From NCBI GenBank assembly GCA_964561925.1, contig CAZLRW010000004.1, forward strand, positions 1 through 64,000: DNA of 64,000 bases, given 5' to 3'. The DNA comes from SZUA-430 sp964561925. GTDB taxonomy: Bacteria; Pseudomonadota; Alphaproteobacteria; Micropepsales; Micropepsaceae. Positions 14,672 through 22,726 of this stretch are shown piece by piece. Every line of letters begins with the position of its first letter. Within the stretch, counting starts at the first letter, position 1. The notes beneath the pieces are model-generated. The model saw only the letters and a program-made list of their open reading frames with translations. It had not been told where the DNA came from and did not search any database. The position numbers and the translations under genes are program-made.

Positions 14672-16938
14672 TTCCCTGAGAGCACCGTCTTGCTCGGGAA
14701 CGTCTTGCGTACGGTTTCGATCTGAAATGGCATTTGGAACGACTGCCCGTCCTGGAACGCGGCGACCTGATTGCGGAAGGTCGATGAGTTGTACCACCCG
14801 TCGTTGCCGCCGAGCAGCACGAACCAGTTCGCATCCGGATCGGAAAGATCCGATACGTGCCGCGCCTGCGCGCCGTAGCGCGTCGGATGCCGTTCGGCCG
14901 ACGATTCGTGATCGGTCTTGAGCAGCGTCTCGCTCGACCCCGAAGCGGGAACGTCCTCGAACACATAGCGACTGCCGATCACGGGGATCGCCGCGAATTG
15001 GCCCTGCACGACCATGCGATGCATGTCGCCCCACGTCGCGTACGCCGCCTGCGCCGCCGCCCCCGACGTCAGCCCGGCGGCGGCCGCCTTGGCGAACGCG
15101 TCGGCGGAAACCTCCCCAAGCCGCGGCGCGTAACGCGCGAACGCGCTCGCCGCCGCATCGAACGCGGCAATCTGCGCCGGCTCGAAGCACAGCGGCAGAA
15201 ACGCCGCCATCGTCGCTTCGAACGCCACCGCATGCGGGTTGTCGCGATCATAGCGTCCGCTCCACGCGCGGATCGCATCGGCCGCCTTCGCTTGCTCCGC
15301 CGTCAAGGCGAGCTTTGCGGCGTCGAGCCGCGCCACGAACGCGTCGCGCATCGCAACCGACGAACTCGAATACGTATCGACCTGCACCTTCTTCAGGTCG
15401 CCCGCCGTGACCTTCGCCATGCCGCCGAGAAGCTGCTGAATCCGCGTCACCCGGTCGTCGGCGGAAAAGAAATAGCCGATCGGCACCTGCGCCTCCGCGC
15501 CGCGGTTGTTCGCCGAAGCCAAGAAACCGCTCTCAGGATTGTAGGACGACGGCAGATCGCGCGAAGTAACGATCTCGTTCCATGCCGCGGCATCGGCAAG
15601 CGGCCGCACCAAGTCCGCCGGCAGCGCCTTCGACCGCTTCGGCAGATGCGTCGCCGTCACCTGGCCGATGTTGCCCTTGACGTCGGCGTAGAGAAAATTC
15701 TGCGGCGAAATCGAAAACCCTTCGAGAGCCTGGCGGAACCCGTCCCAGTCGCGCGCCTGATTGACGCGGATCATCGCCGACATCTCGTCGGACGGATTGT
15801 GCCCGATCCAGCGCAAGGCCAGCACTTCGCCCTCCCGTTTCGGCAGAATGGCGGCATCCGAGAAGATCGGCCCGTACGGCGTCTCGCGGATCTTGTGCTC
15901 CGTGGTGAACCACCAGCGCGTCGGCACGCTCTCGACCCGTTCGGTGATCTGCTCCTTGGAAAGACCGCTGACGTCGAAGAGGTCGCTGCCCGCCGAGCGC
16001 ATGTTCGTGCCGCCCCACGCGATGTGCGCGTTGCGCCCGACGGCGACGAACGGCACGCCCGGCACCATCAGTCCCACCGCATGGAACGACGGCGACTTCA
16101 CGCCGGCCAGCACCCACAGGTTCGGAAGGCTGATGCCGAGATGCGGATCGTTCGCGATCATCGCCGCACCCGTTCCGGTCTTCGCCGCACCCACCGCCAT
16201 CGAGTTCGAACCGTTCCGGCTCATCGTGGAGAGAAGCCGCTGCAACTGATTCAGCGCGCTCTTCTCCGACCACGCGAAGCTCGGCGCCGAGGCCGTCCCG
16301 TCTTCGAGCAGCGCGCGCCAAAGCTGGGGCCAGTCCTTGCGGTCGCGCAGGGCCATCACGCGAAACCAAACGAACCACGACACGTCGACCGAAGCGAGAC
16401 GCCCGATCGTGAGAACCTCTTCGCTTCGCCACGGCTCGCGCTCGAGCCCCAGCAGCGCATACTCGTGCGGCAGCTCCTTCGCCGTCGCTTGATAGTGATT
16501 GATCCCTTCGACGAACGCGTCGAGCCAGGCTTTCGTGTCCGCCGGCATCGCCGCGTACACGGTCTTCGACGTCTTACCGAGATTGAGAATGCGCAACGCA
16601 TGCTCGATGTCGGCAACCTGCGGCACCGGCCCCGCGATCTCCGAAAGTCGTCCGTGCGCGACCCGCCGCATCACCTCCATCTGCCCGAGCCGCAAATGCG
16701 CATGCACGAGCCCCAGCGCGAACGCCGCGTCGCGATCGCTCGCCGCCTCGATGAACGGCACCTGATGCTCGTTCCAATAGACGCTGACCGGACCGTTGAG
16801 CGGCAACCCCTCGGTCGGGAACATCGCAAGCCGCTCCGGCAGGCTCTTCGGCTCGGGCAACGGCGTGAACACCGCGCAACTCGCAATGCCGAGTGCCAAC
16901 ACGGAAGCAAAGACAATCCGCACGAATACCTGCATCAC
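14668..16938 (-). CDS. Penicillin-acylase family N-terminal-nucleophile hydrolase, predicted lipoprotein
   Basis: A 756-residue amide hydrolase of the penicillin G acylase/AHL acylase type. The N-terminus MMQVFVRIVFASVLALGIASC ends in a lipobox with Cys21, so the mature enzyme should be membrane-anchored in the periplasm. The autoprocessing site is RNGSNSMAVG with Ser244 as the new N-terminal nucleophile, giving an alpha chain of about 220 residues and a beta chain of about 510; GGTNMRSAGSDLFD lies in the beta chain. Family substrates include beta-lactams, N-acyl homoserine lactones and other N-acyl amino compounds. It overlaps the GH3 gene start by four bases. Its start is divergent from the PaaI thioesterase gene across 108 bases. 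Confidence 0.85.
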   Translation of the reverse strand: MMQVFVRIVFASVLALGIASCAVFTPLPEPKSLPERLAMFPTEGLPLNGPVSVYWNEHQVPFIEAASDRDAAFALGLVHAHLRLGQMEVMRRVAHGRLSEIAGPVPQVADIEHALRILNLGKTSKTVYAAMPADTKAWLDAFVEGINHYQATAKELPHEYALLGLEREPWRSEEVLTIGRLASVDVSWFVWFRVMALRDRKDWPQLWRALLEDGTASAPSFAWSEKSALNQLQRLLSTMSRNGSNSMAVGAAKTGTGAAMIANDPHLGISLPNLWVLAGVKSPSFHAVGLMVPGVPFVAVGRNAHIAWGGTNMRSAGSDLFDVSGLSKEQITERVESVPTRWWFTTEHKIRETPYGPIFSDAAILPKREGEVLALRWIGHNPSDEMSAMIRVNQARDWDGFRQALEGFSISPQNFLYADVKGNIGQVTATHLPKRSKALPADLVRPLADAAAWNEIVTSRDLPSSYNPESGFLASANNRGAEAQVPIGYFFSADDRVTRIQQLLGGMAKVTAGDLKKVQVDTYSSSSVAMRDAFVARLDAAKLALTAEQAKAADAIRAWSGRYDRDNPHAVAFEATMAAFLPLCFEPAQIAAFDAAASAFARYAPRLGEVSADAFAKAAAAGLTSGAAAQAAYATWGDMHRMVVQGQFAAIPVIGSRYVFEDVPASGSSETLLKTDHESSAERHPTRYGAQARHVSDLSDPDANWFVLLGGNDGWYNSSTFRNQVAAFQDGQSFQMPFQIETVRKTFPSKTVLSGK

Positions 16939-17046
16939 TGTAAGGACCCCAACCTGTGCATCTCAGCGGGGTTATACGGTATGCAAAGCCGCACGGATGG
17001 GTTTCTTCGCTATTTCCCGTCCCGCAAATGGAGAAATGACGGTTCC

Positions 17047-17541
17047 ATGAAGAACGAACGCACCTATCGCTGGGCCGATCCGGCCGAGATAGCCAAAGCG
17101 GCGGAGGGGCTGTCCGGGCTAGACCTCATGCGCGCGATCGCGGAGGGCAGGGTGCCCCCGCCGCCCGTGGGCAGTCTCATCGGCGTCGGCGACTTCGTGG
17201 CCGAGAAGGGCAAGGTCTCCGTCGGCTTCGACCCGCAGGAGTTCCACTACAACGCGCTCGGCACGGTGCACGGCGGCGTCATCGCGACCGTCATCGACAT
17301 CGTCATGGGCTCGGCCGTGCACGCGACTCTGAAGGCGGGGCAGGGCTTCACGACGCTGACGCTCGAACTCAAATACCACCGCGCCGTCACCGCAAAGTCC
17401 GGCCGGCTGACCGCGACCGCCGAAGTCGTCACGCGCGGCCGCGACATCGTCACCGCGGAAGCGAAGCTGATCGACAAGAACGATCGCCTGTTCGCGAACG
17501 CCACCTCGACGCTGATGATCCTGCGCCCGCCGCCGGCCTAG
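17047..17541 (+). CDS. PaaI-family hotdog thioesterase
   Basis: A 164-residue protein of the PaaI/YdiI hotdog family that would hydrolyse acyl- or aryl-CoA thioesters. The signature NALGTVHGGVIATVIDIVMGSAV (positions about 68-90, split here only for reference) carries the HGG motif and the catalytic Asp/Glu region, followed by TLTLELKYHRAV and the RGRDIVTAEAKL strand. The start is set at ATG 17047 with GGAGAAA about ten bases upstream; an in-frame ATG at 16981 would add 22 residues lacking family similarity. The stop overlaps the convergent esterase stop by four bases. Context with other acyl-CoA genes supports acyl-CoA housekeeping or detoxification. Confidence 0.85.
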   Translation: MKNERTYRWADPAEIAKAAEGLSGLDLMRAIAEGRVPPPPVGSLIGVGDFVAEKGKVSVGFDPQEFHYNALGTVHGGVIATVIDIVMGSAVHATLKAGQGFTTLTLELKYHRAVTAKSGRLTATAEVVTRGRDIVTAEAKLIDKNDRLFANATSTLMILRPPPA

Positions 17542-18572
17542 TCCGCGCGCAAGCCTTGCGCCCCGCTCAAGTGACGGCGCAGGAATGCGCCCGCGTCCCC
17601 GATCGCCCGCTCGCTCTGCGTGTCGAACAGCCGCTCGAACACATGGCTGCCGCGCGACCACACCCGCAACGTCACGTCGCCGCCCGCATCGTGCACCCGC
17701 TCGGCCAACATGCGGGCGTCGTCATGCAGCGCGTCCGTACGGCTGGTCTGGATCAGCATCGAAGGCAGCGCGCGCAAATCGCCGTAGACCGGCGACGCAA
17801 CCGGATCAAGCGGGCTCAGGCCCTGCAAATAGAAATGCGCGCAGATCGCCATCGATTCCATGGAGATGGGGCTCTCGCCCGTGACGCTTCGCGCCGCGGC
17901 GGAACGGCCGGTCAGCGCAAGGTCCGTCCACGGCGACAACAGACAGATCGCGCCCAGCTTCACGCCCGCATCGCGCAGGCGCGCGCACGCGGCGAGCGCG
18001 ATCGCCGCCCCGGCCGACTCGGCGACGATGCCGATGCGATGGCCGGCGCGACCGCCGGCGATGATCTCGTTCAATGCCGCGCAGACGTCCTCGATCGCGG
18101 CGGGGCAGGGATGCTCCGGCGCCAGGCGATAGTCGACCATCAAGGTCTTCAGCCGCGCGGCCTTCGCCACGCGCGCGATCATCGCGGTCAGGCGCGGACT
18201 GCGGTCGGCGATGAACGATCCGCCATGCACGTAGACCAGGATTGCGTCGTCGCCGAATTCGTCGTGCGAGAGCCAACTCGCGCGAGGGCCCGTCGACGGC
18301 CTGATGCTGAATCCCTCCATCGCCGCCGCCATTTGCGAAGCGGTGGGCATGCTGAAACGCTCGTGCATGGCGCGGCCGCGCGCGAGGTAACGTGACAGCG
18401 CATCGCCGTCGCCCGACTCGAACGCTCGAACCGCACCCGCGACCGTCGCCCGCTCGATCGCGCGCTGCAGCGCCGTTGCGAGCCGTCCCGCGACCGCCGC
18501 GAACGGGACGCGCGAAGGCGCCGACGCGACGCGCTCGATGTGCAGAGCTGATGAAATGTGTGTGGCGGCCAT
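17538..18572 (-). CDS. HSL-type alpha/beta hydrolase (esterase), module copy 1
   Basis: A 344-residue esterase/lipase of the hormone-sensitive lipase group. The oxyanion-hole motif is HGGS (residues 116-119, YVHGGSF), the nucleophile is Ser186 in AESAG, with Asp280 (SRTDALHDD) and His310 (SRGSHVFE) completing the triad; YRLAPEHPCPA is a family hallmark. There is no signal peptide, so it is likely cytoplasmic and would cleave short- to medium-chain or cyclic esters. It is divergent from a LuxR-type HTH gene (75 bases between starts). An equivalent esterase with the same divergent partner lies at 21078-22106; the two share SPRLTAM, LLSPWTDLALTG and DPVASPVYGDL. Confidence 0.88.
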   Translation of the reverse strand: MAATHISSALHIERVASAPSRVPFAAVAGRLATALQRAIERATVAGAVRAFESGDGDALSRYLARGRAMHERFSMPTASQMAAAMEGFSIRPSTGPRASWLSHDEFGDDAILVYVHGGSFIADRSPRLTAMIARVAKAARLKTLMVDYRLAPEHPCPAAIEDVCAALNEIIAGGRAGHRIGIVAESAGAAIALAACARLRDAGVKLGAICLLSPWTDLALTGRSAAARSVTGESPISMESMAICAHFYLQGLSPLDPVASPVYGDLRALPSMLIQTSRTDALHDDARMLAERVHDAGGDVTLRVWSRGSHVFERLFDTQSERAIGDAGAFLRRHLSGAQGLRAD

Positions 18573-18603
18573 GGCGGCTTCGTCCTTCGCGCATGTGACG
18601 CAG

Positions 18604-18614
18604 TGATAGTCTAG
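18604..18614. promoter_or_regulatory. Shared intergenic box, module copy 1
   Basis: TGATAGTCTAG lies between the divergent esterase and HTH genes, 33 bases before the HTH start. The equivalent intergenic region of the second module has TGATAGTTTAG at 22136-22146, a 10 of 11 match, also about 27 bases before its HTH start, with GATT following in both. It is either a retained promoter element or an operator for the HTH protein. Confidence 0.45.
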
Positions 18615-18647
18615 AGTCTACGCTGATTCGCGACAGACGGTGCGCTC

Positions 18648-19043
18648 ATGTCCCGCCACATCAAGCTGGCCGACGCTGTGGAAAGCCAAATCGACACGAT
18701 CCCGATGGCCGACTACGCGAGGACCTATCCCTCGATGCCCGATCGCTTTCGCGGCATCGCCGATTGGCTCGACCAAAATCTACGACGCGCGGGCTTCGCG
18801 TTCATGATCGAACGGCTGGACGCGCGCGTCGCCGAGATCGAAACCGCGTGGACGCAGAAATATTCGCTGACCCCGGCCGAAATGCGCCTGACGGCGCACC
18901 TTGTGAACGGCGGCACGATCGCGAGCTACGCGAAGGCCCACGGCATCAGCCGCAACACCGCGCGCAACCAGCTGCAAGCCGCCTATTGCAAAACGGGCAC
19001 ACATCGCCAGGCAGAACTCGTTTCCCTGCTGCTCAAGGCGTGA
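18648..19043 (+). CDS. LuxR-type helix-turn-helix regulator, module copy 1
   Basis: A 131-residue putative transcription factor. The last 60 residues form a GerE/LuxR-type four-helix DNA-binding domain: LTPAEMRLTAHLVNGGTI, then AKAHGISRNTARNQLQAAY as recognition region and KTGTHRQAELVSLLLK as the dimer helix. The first 65 residues have no phosphoacceptor or autoinducer domain that I recognise; they may be a small oligomerisation region. It is divergent from the esterase gene and 103 bases upstream of the outer-membrane protein gene, so control of both neighbours is the natural proposal. Its closest visible relative is the HTH protein at 22174-22596. Confidence 0.8.
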   Translation: MSRHIKLADAVESQIDTIPMADYARTYPSMPDRFRGIADWLDQNLRRAGFAFMIERLDARVAEIETAWTQKYSLTPAEMRLTAHLVNGGTIASYAKAHGISRNTARNQLQAAYCKTGTHRQAELVSLLLKA

Positions 19044-19146
19044 ATGCTCGCTTCGCTTAGTGCGTTTGCATCATGCGCGTAATCGCGCGTGCACCTCACC
19101 TTGGGTGGTGAAGCGAATCGCTTCGCGTTCTTGAGGGGGCTTTGCC

Positions 19147-21081
19147 ATGCGGAATCTTCCGCCACGTATTCTCGTTTTGTCGACGTTCTTCGCGGCCTTG
19201 GCAACGGTGATTTCGCCCGTTGCAACGCCTGCGCGGGCGCAAACCTTGCCCGGCCCGGAGGTTCACCCGATCAAGCAACTCTGGCGGGACGCCAACGGCA
19301 TCACCGAAGACGCGGAGGCGGTCCGCATACGTTCGAGCTACTGCAGACCGCCCCACCAGCCGACCAAGGCGGAGCCGCAAGCAGCCCTCGACGCACTGCA
19401 ACAGCAACTGCAAGCGCTCAAGAGGCTGCAGGATCAACTGAAGAGGACGTTCGACCAAGCACTCACGAAGGGAGAGATGGGAAAGAGCACGCGCGCCGCC
19501 TTTCCCAAACTGGACGGCCTGGAAGCCGACCATCGCGACTATTGGGCGAACTCGAACAAGCTATTGACCGCCGCGCAAGCGGCCATCGACGCCAAGCAAG
19601 AAGCGTTGAATCGTGCCCCGGAGCGAGATTGCAGTCAGACACCACCCAGGACCGAGACGATTATCGGCGGCAATCAACCACCTGTTCAACCGCCGCCGCC
19701 CCCATCTCCTCCGCCGCCGCCGGCGCCGCCGGTCGATCCACTGAAAGGCCTGGACCGGCCCATCTCCAAGGGCGTCAACTTCCCGCGGCTCGAAAAATTC
19801 TATTGCTCGCAAGCACAAAAGGACGCGGCCCTCGCTCTGATCCCGCCCGAGATCGCAAAGGTCAACGCAAACATCGCGGACATCGACACCTACATCGCGT
19901 CGCTGCGCACGCGCCGCGGCGAGCTTGCGGCCAGAGGCGTCGAACAGCATTGGCTGGACTCGATGGATTACGCAATCCGCAATGCTGAAACGGAGAAGGC
20001 GAGCCAGGCAACGACGATCCAAGCGCTGGAAACCACGCGCCGCCTGATCGCCTCGACACCCATCGTCGACTGCGCGACCGGAAAGGAAATCGGTTCGCTC
20101 CCCGGCAACACCCTCGGCGCGTCGGTCGAAGTCGGGGGCGCGGTCGGTGAGGTGACGATCCCGGAGAAGCCGTATCTCTCGATCGAAGACGGCGGCGGCC
20201 TGATCCTGGGCGTCGTCGACCACGAGCGGACCACGGACGTTGCGGCCATGATGTTGGCGCTCGCCTATGATCTCGACTTCATGCCGAACGTCGACTTTGC
20301 GAGCGTTCGCCGCCAGATTTGGCGCGCCACAGTGAACTACTATGGCTACGACTTCAGCGTGCGCTCCGACGGTGGTTCGATCGCGACGACCACCGAAGGC
20401 GTCGGCATTCCGGGCACGGGCGATCCGTCGGCGGCGAATCCCGCGGGCGTCTTCCTCGCCAATCCGGCGTTCAACGACGTCACCGACATCGCCTTCTCGC
20501 ATCACAGCGAAGCGCAGAGCTTGAAGGCCGGCATCGCGTTGCAGTCGCATGTCGGTTTCGGAACGGTGGATCTCGGCCTGAAGGTCGGCTACGAACGCCG
20601 CGAGACGTCGGACACTCTGTCGGCGAACATCGCGGGCTTCCTCACGGACCTGCGCTATCGAACGGACGTCGAGACGACGGGCGGCTCGCTTTCGGGAACG
20701 GTGCTGATCAACGTGCCCCTCGGCCTCGTCCTGGATTACGAAGCGACCGCGCTCGAGGGCTTCTCGGTCGATGCGCGGGCCGAGGGGCGGGCCTACTTCC
20801 TCGACGCCGATGGCGTCGACCGCCTCGATCTGAACGGCTTCATCAACGACACGCAGAGAGTGCGCGTATCGGCAAGCGACACGACGTTCGGCTTCAGCGT
20901 CGGCGCGTCGTTGAACTATTCGCCGGTCGACGCACTGATCATGTCGTTGGGTTTCGAATACAGCGAGAACGACACGCACGCCGTCCCCCACCGCTCGGGC
21001 CAGACGGGCGAGCAAACCACTCTCGACTTCGAAACGGAGGAGATCTACCTCGGCACAGTGCGCACGACGTTCAAATTCTAG
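19147..21081 (+). CDS. Secreted coiled-coil plus beta-barrel outer-membrane protein, module copy 1
   Basis: A 644-residue protein with a signal peptide ending ARA-QT (cleavage near residue 31), a periplasmic helical region rich in Gln, Leu and Lys (QAALDALQQQLQALKRLQDQ), a proline-rich linker at about 175-195, a second helical region, and from about residue 350 alternating beta strands ending TVRTTFKF with a terminal Phe, as expected for insertion by the Bam complex. Start ATG 19147 has GAGGGGG ten bases before. It is not a recognised named family. The C-terminal strands resemble those of the protein at 22727-24499 (GLKVGY... AGFLTDLRYRTDVETTGG versus GVMADY... AGFAVDENYDFETFGLG), so the two are paralogues. 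Likely a porin-like or surface-exposed barrel with a peptidoglycan- or partner-binding stalk. Confidence 0.65.
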   Translation: MRNLPPRILVLSTFFAALATVISPVATPARAQTLPGPEVHPIKQLWRDANGITEDAEAVRIRSSYCRPPHQPTKAEPQAALDALQQQLQALKRLQDQLKRTFDQALTKGEMGKSTRAAFPKLDGLEADHRDYWANSNKLLTAAQAAIDAKQEALNRAPERDCSQTPPRTETIIGGNQPPVQPPPPPSPPPPPAPPVDPLKGLDRPISKGVNFPRLEKFYCSQAQKDAALALIPPEIAKVNANIADIDTYIASLRTRRGELAARGVEQHWLDSMDYAIRNAETEKASQATTIQALETTRRLIASTPIVDCATGKEIGSLPGNTLGASVEVGGAVGEVTIPEKPYLSIEDGGGLILGVVDHERTTDVAAMMLALAYDLDFMPNVDFASVRRQIWRATVNYYGYDFSVRSDGGSIATTTEGVGIPGTGDPSAANPAGVFLANPAFNDVTDIAFSHHSEAQSLKAGIALQSHVGFGTVDLGLKVGYERRETSDTLSANIAGFLTDLRYRTDVETTGGSLSGTVLINVPLGLVLDYEATALEGFSVDARAEGRAYFLDADGVDRLDLNGFINDTQRVRVSASDTTFGFSVGASLNYSPVDALIMSLGFEYSENDTHAVPHRSGQTGEQTTLDFETEEIYLGTVRTTFKF

Positions 21082-22106
21082 GCAGCAAGTCGCGTTCTGA
21101 GGAAAGTGCCCGCGTCGGCAATGGCGCGGGCGCTTTGCGCGCTGAAGCCCTGTTCGAACGCGTGTTCGCGGCCCGGCCAGACACGCAATGTCACCTCCGT
21201 GCCCGCATTGAACGCGCGTTCGGAAAGCGCGCGCGCATCGTCGTGGAACGCATCGCCGCGACTCGTATGCACAAGCATCGGCGGCAGGCCGCTGAGGTCG
21301 CCGTAAACCGGCGACGCGACCGGATCGACCGGACTGCGCCCTTGCAAGTAGAGATGCGCGCACACGGCCGGGAACTCCATGCGCGTCGCGCTGCCCCGGC
21401 TCAGCGACCGCGTGACGAGCGACAAGCCCGTCAATGCTAAATCCGTCCAAGGCGACAGAAGGCAAACGCCCGCGATCGCGATATCCCGATCGCGCAGCCG
21501 CCGCACGGCGGCCAGCGCCACGGCCGCGCCCGCCGATTCCGCGAGCACCGCAATACGCCGTCCGGGCCATTCGCTCGCCAGCGTCGCGATCACGCTCTCG
21601 ACATCGTCGACGGCGGCGGGGCAGGGATGCTCCGGCGCCAACCGATATTCGACGATGCAGGTTCGCGCGCCCGCCGCCTTGGCGATACGAGCGACCATCG
21701 CCGTCAATCGCGGGCTCATGCCGACGACGAACGAGCCGCCGGGCACATAGACCAGCGTGCCGTCCACGTCGAATCGCTCGCTCTCGATCCACGCTGCATC
21801 GGCGGCAAGACCTTCGGCGCGCCGGATCGCAACACCCTCGAGCGCCTGCTCCATGGCAGCCGCCGTCGGCAAACCGAAGCGTCGAGCGCGTGCACGCCAG
21901 CCGGGCGCCGCACGCAACAACGCCTCGCGATCGCCCGTTTCCAACACGCTTGCCACTTCGCGCGCGGCGCCAAGAAAGACGCGCTGACTGACGAACTCTC
22001 GTATCCGCGCACGAGCGACGTCGAAACGGCTCGAGAGCGGAGCGACCCGTTCGATGTGAATCTGTCTGCTGTGCGAAGCGGTGGAAACCGCGGGAATCAA
22101 GGCCAT
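21078..22106 (-). CDS. HSL-type alpha/beta hydrolase, module copy 2
   Basis: A 342-residue paralogue of the 17538-18572 esterase. The triad is Ser191 (LAESAG), Asp285 (SRGDAFHDD) and His315 (GREHAFE). The usual HGG(G/S) oxyanion motif is changed to PGGS (residues 122-125; codon for Pro at 21741-21743), a rare substitution that may alter activity or substrate. Start chosen at ATG 22106 because AGGGGGAG sits nine bases upstream; a GTG at 22127 would place that site inside the gene. The stop overlaps the end of the first outer-membrane protein gene by four bases (tail-to-tail). Divergent from the second HTH gene across 67 bases. Confidence 0.85.
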   Translation of the reverse strand: MALIPAVSTASHSRQIHIERVAPLSSRFDVARARIREFVSQRVFLGAAREVASVLETGDREALLRAAPGWRARARRFGLPTAAAMEQALEGVAIRRAEGLAADAAWIESERFDVDGTLVYVPGGSFVVGMSPRLTAMVARIAKAAGARTCIVEYRLAPEHPCPAAVDDVESVIATLASEWPGRRIAVLAESAGAAVALAAVRRLRDRDIAIAGVCLLSPWTDLALTGLSLVTRSLSRGSATRMEFPAVCAHLYLQGRSPVDPVASPVYGDLSGLPPMLVHTSRGDAFHDDARALSERAFNAGTEVTLRVWPGREHAFEQGFSAQSARAIADAGTFLRTRLAA

Positions 22107-22135
22107 GCCGCCCACTCCCCCTGCCACGTTGTCGG

Positions 22136-22146
22136 TGATAGTTTAG
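22136..22146. promoter_or_regulatory. Shared intergenic box, module copy 2
   Basis: TGATAGTTTAG, the counterpart of the 18604-18614 box, in the same relative place between divergent esterase and HTH genes. The surrounding intergenic sequence is otherwise not obviously alike, which makes the conservation more notable. Confidence 0.45.
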
Positions 22147-22173
22147 CCGCGATTGACGCTTGGTAACAGCCGC

Positions 22174-22596
22174 ATGACCTCTTCCCCGCGCTCAGCCCCC
22201 GACCGCCATGTTTTGGCGATTGCGACCAGCCTCGCCGCCCGCGAGGAAGTGCGCCGCTCGGCCGAAGGCAATCCCGCCGTGCCCCAACGCCTGTTGGAAG
22301 TCGTGCGTTGGGTCGACGCCAACATGCGCGAAGCGGGCTTGCGGCTGGCGGTAGAGCCGGTCGACGGCGTTGCGCATGACGGCGACTGGACAGTGCGCTT
22401 CGCCCTCACCCCCGCCGAAACGCGGCTCGCCTCGCATTTGTTGAAGGGTGGCACGCCCGCGACGTTCGCGGCCGAACGTGGTTTGAGCCCCCACACCGTG
22501 CGCAACCACTTGCGTTCGATCTACGCCAAGACGAATACGAACCGCCAAGTCTCATTGTTGCAACTTCTACTCCGCGCCTCCGGAAAAAATCCCTAA
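22174..22596 (+). CDS. LuxR-type helix-turn-helix regulator, module copy 2
   Basis: A 140-residue paralogue of the 18648-19043 regulator. The C-terminal DNA-binding domain is LTPAETRLASHLLKGGTP, AAERGLSPHTVRNHLRSIY and KTNTNRQVSLLQLLLRA, closely parallel to copy 1. The segment before it (LEVVRWVDANMREAGLRLAVE) aligns with copy 1 ADWLDQNLRRAGFAFMIE, so similarity extends through most of the protein. ATG 22174 is preferred; a TTG at 22153 is in frame. No strong ribosome binding site is visible. It stands 130 bases upstream of the second outer-membrane protein gene. Confidence 0.78.
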   Translation: MTSSPRSAPDRHVLAIATSLAAREEVRRSAEGNPAVPQRLLEVVRWVDANMREAGLRLAVEPVDGVAHDGDWTVRFALTPAETRLASHLLKGGTPATFAAERGLSPHTVRNHLRSIYAKTNTNRQVSLLQLLLRASGKNP

Positions 22597-22726
22597 GTAG
22601 GCGGTTGGTACTTTCGCGTCATGCGCGGGCGTTTCACGCCGCGTATTCCTGCCCCGTCGATTCGAGCAGTCGCGGCGACGACGTCCGCATCCGGACGCGC
22701 AGCGCCGTTTGCGAAAGGGCAAGGCG

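Noticed and set aside
14672..15190. N-terminal extension of the GH3 frame
   Set aside because: Overlaps the acylase C-terminus in another frame; GH3 family N-terminus fits ATG 14671.
14857..17046. N-terminal extension of the PaaI thioesterase frame across the penicillin-acylase gene
   Set aside because: Antisense to a clear coding region and Arg/His-rich; thioesterase homology begins after 17047.
19561..21792. 743-residue minus-strand frame opposite the first barrel protein
   Set aside because: Arg-rich shadow; the plus-strand frame has a signal peptide, coiled coil and barrel with terminal Phe.
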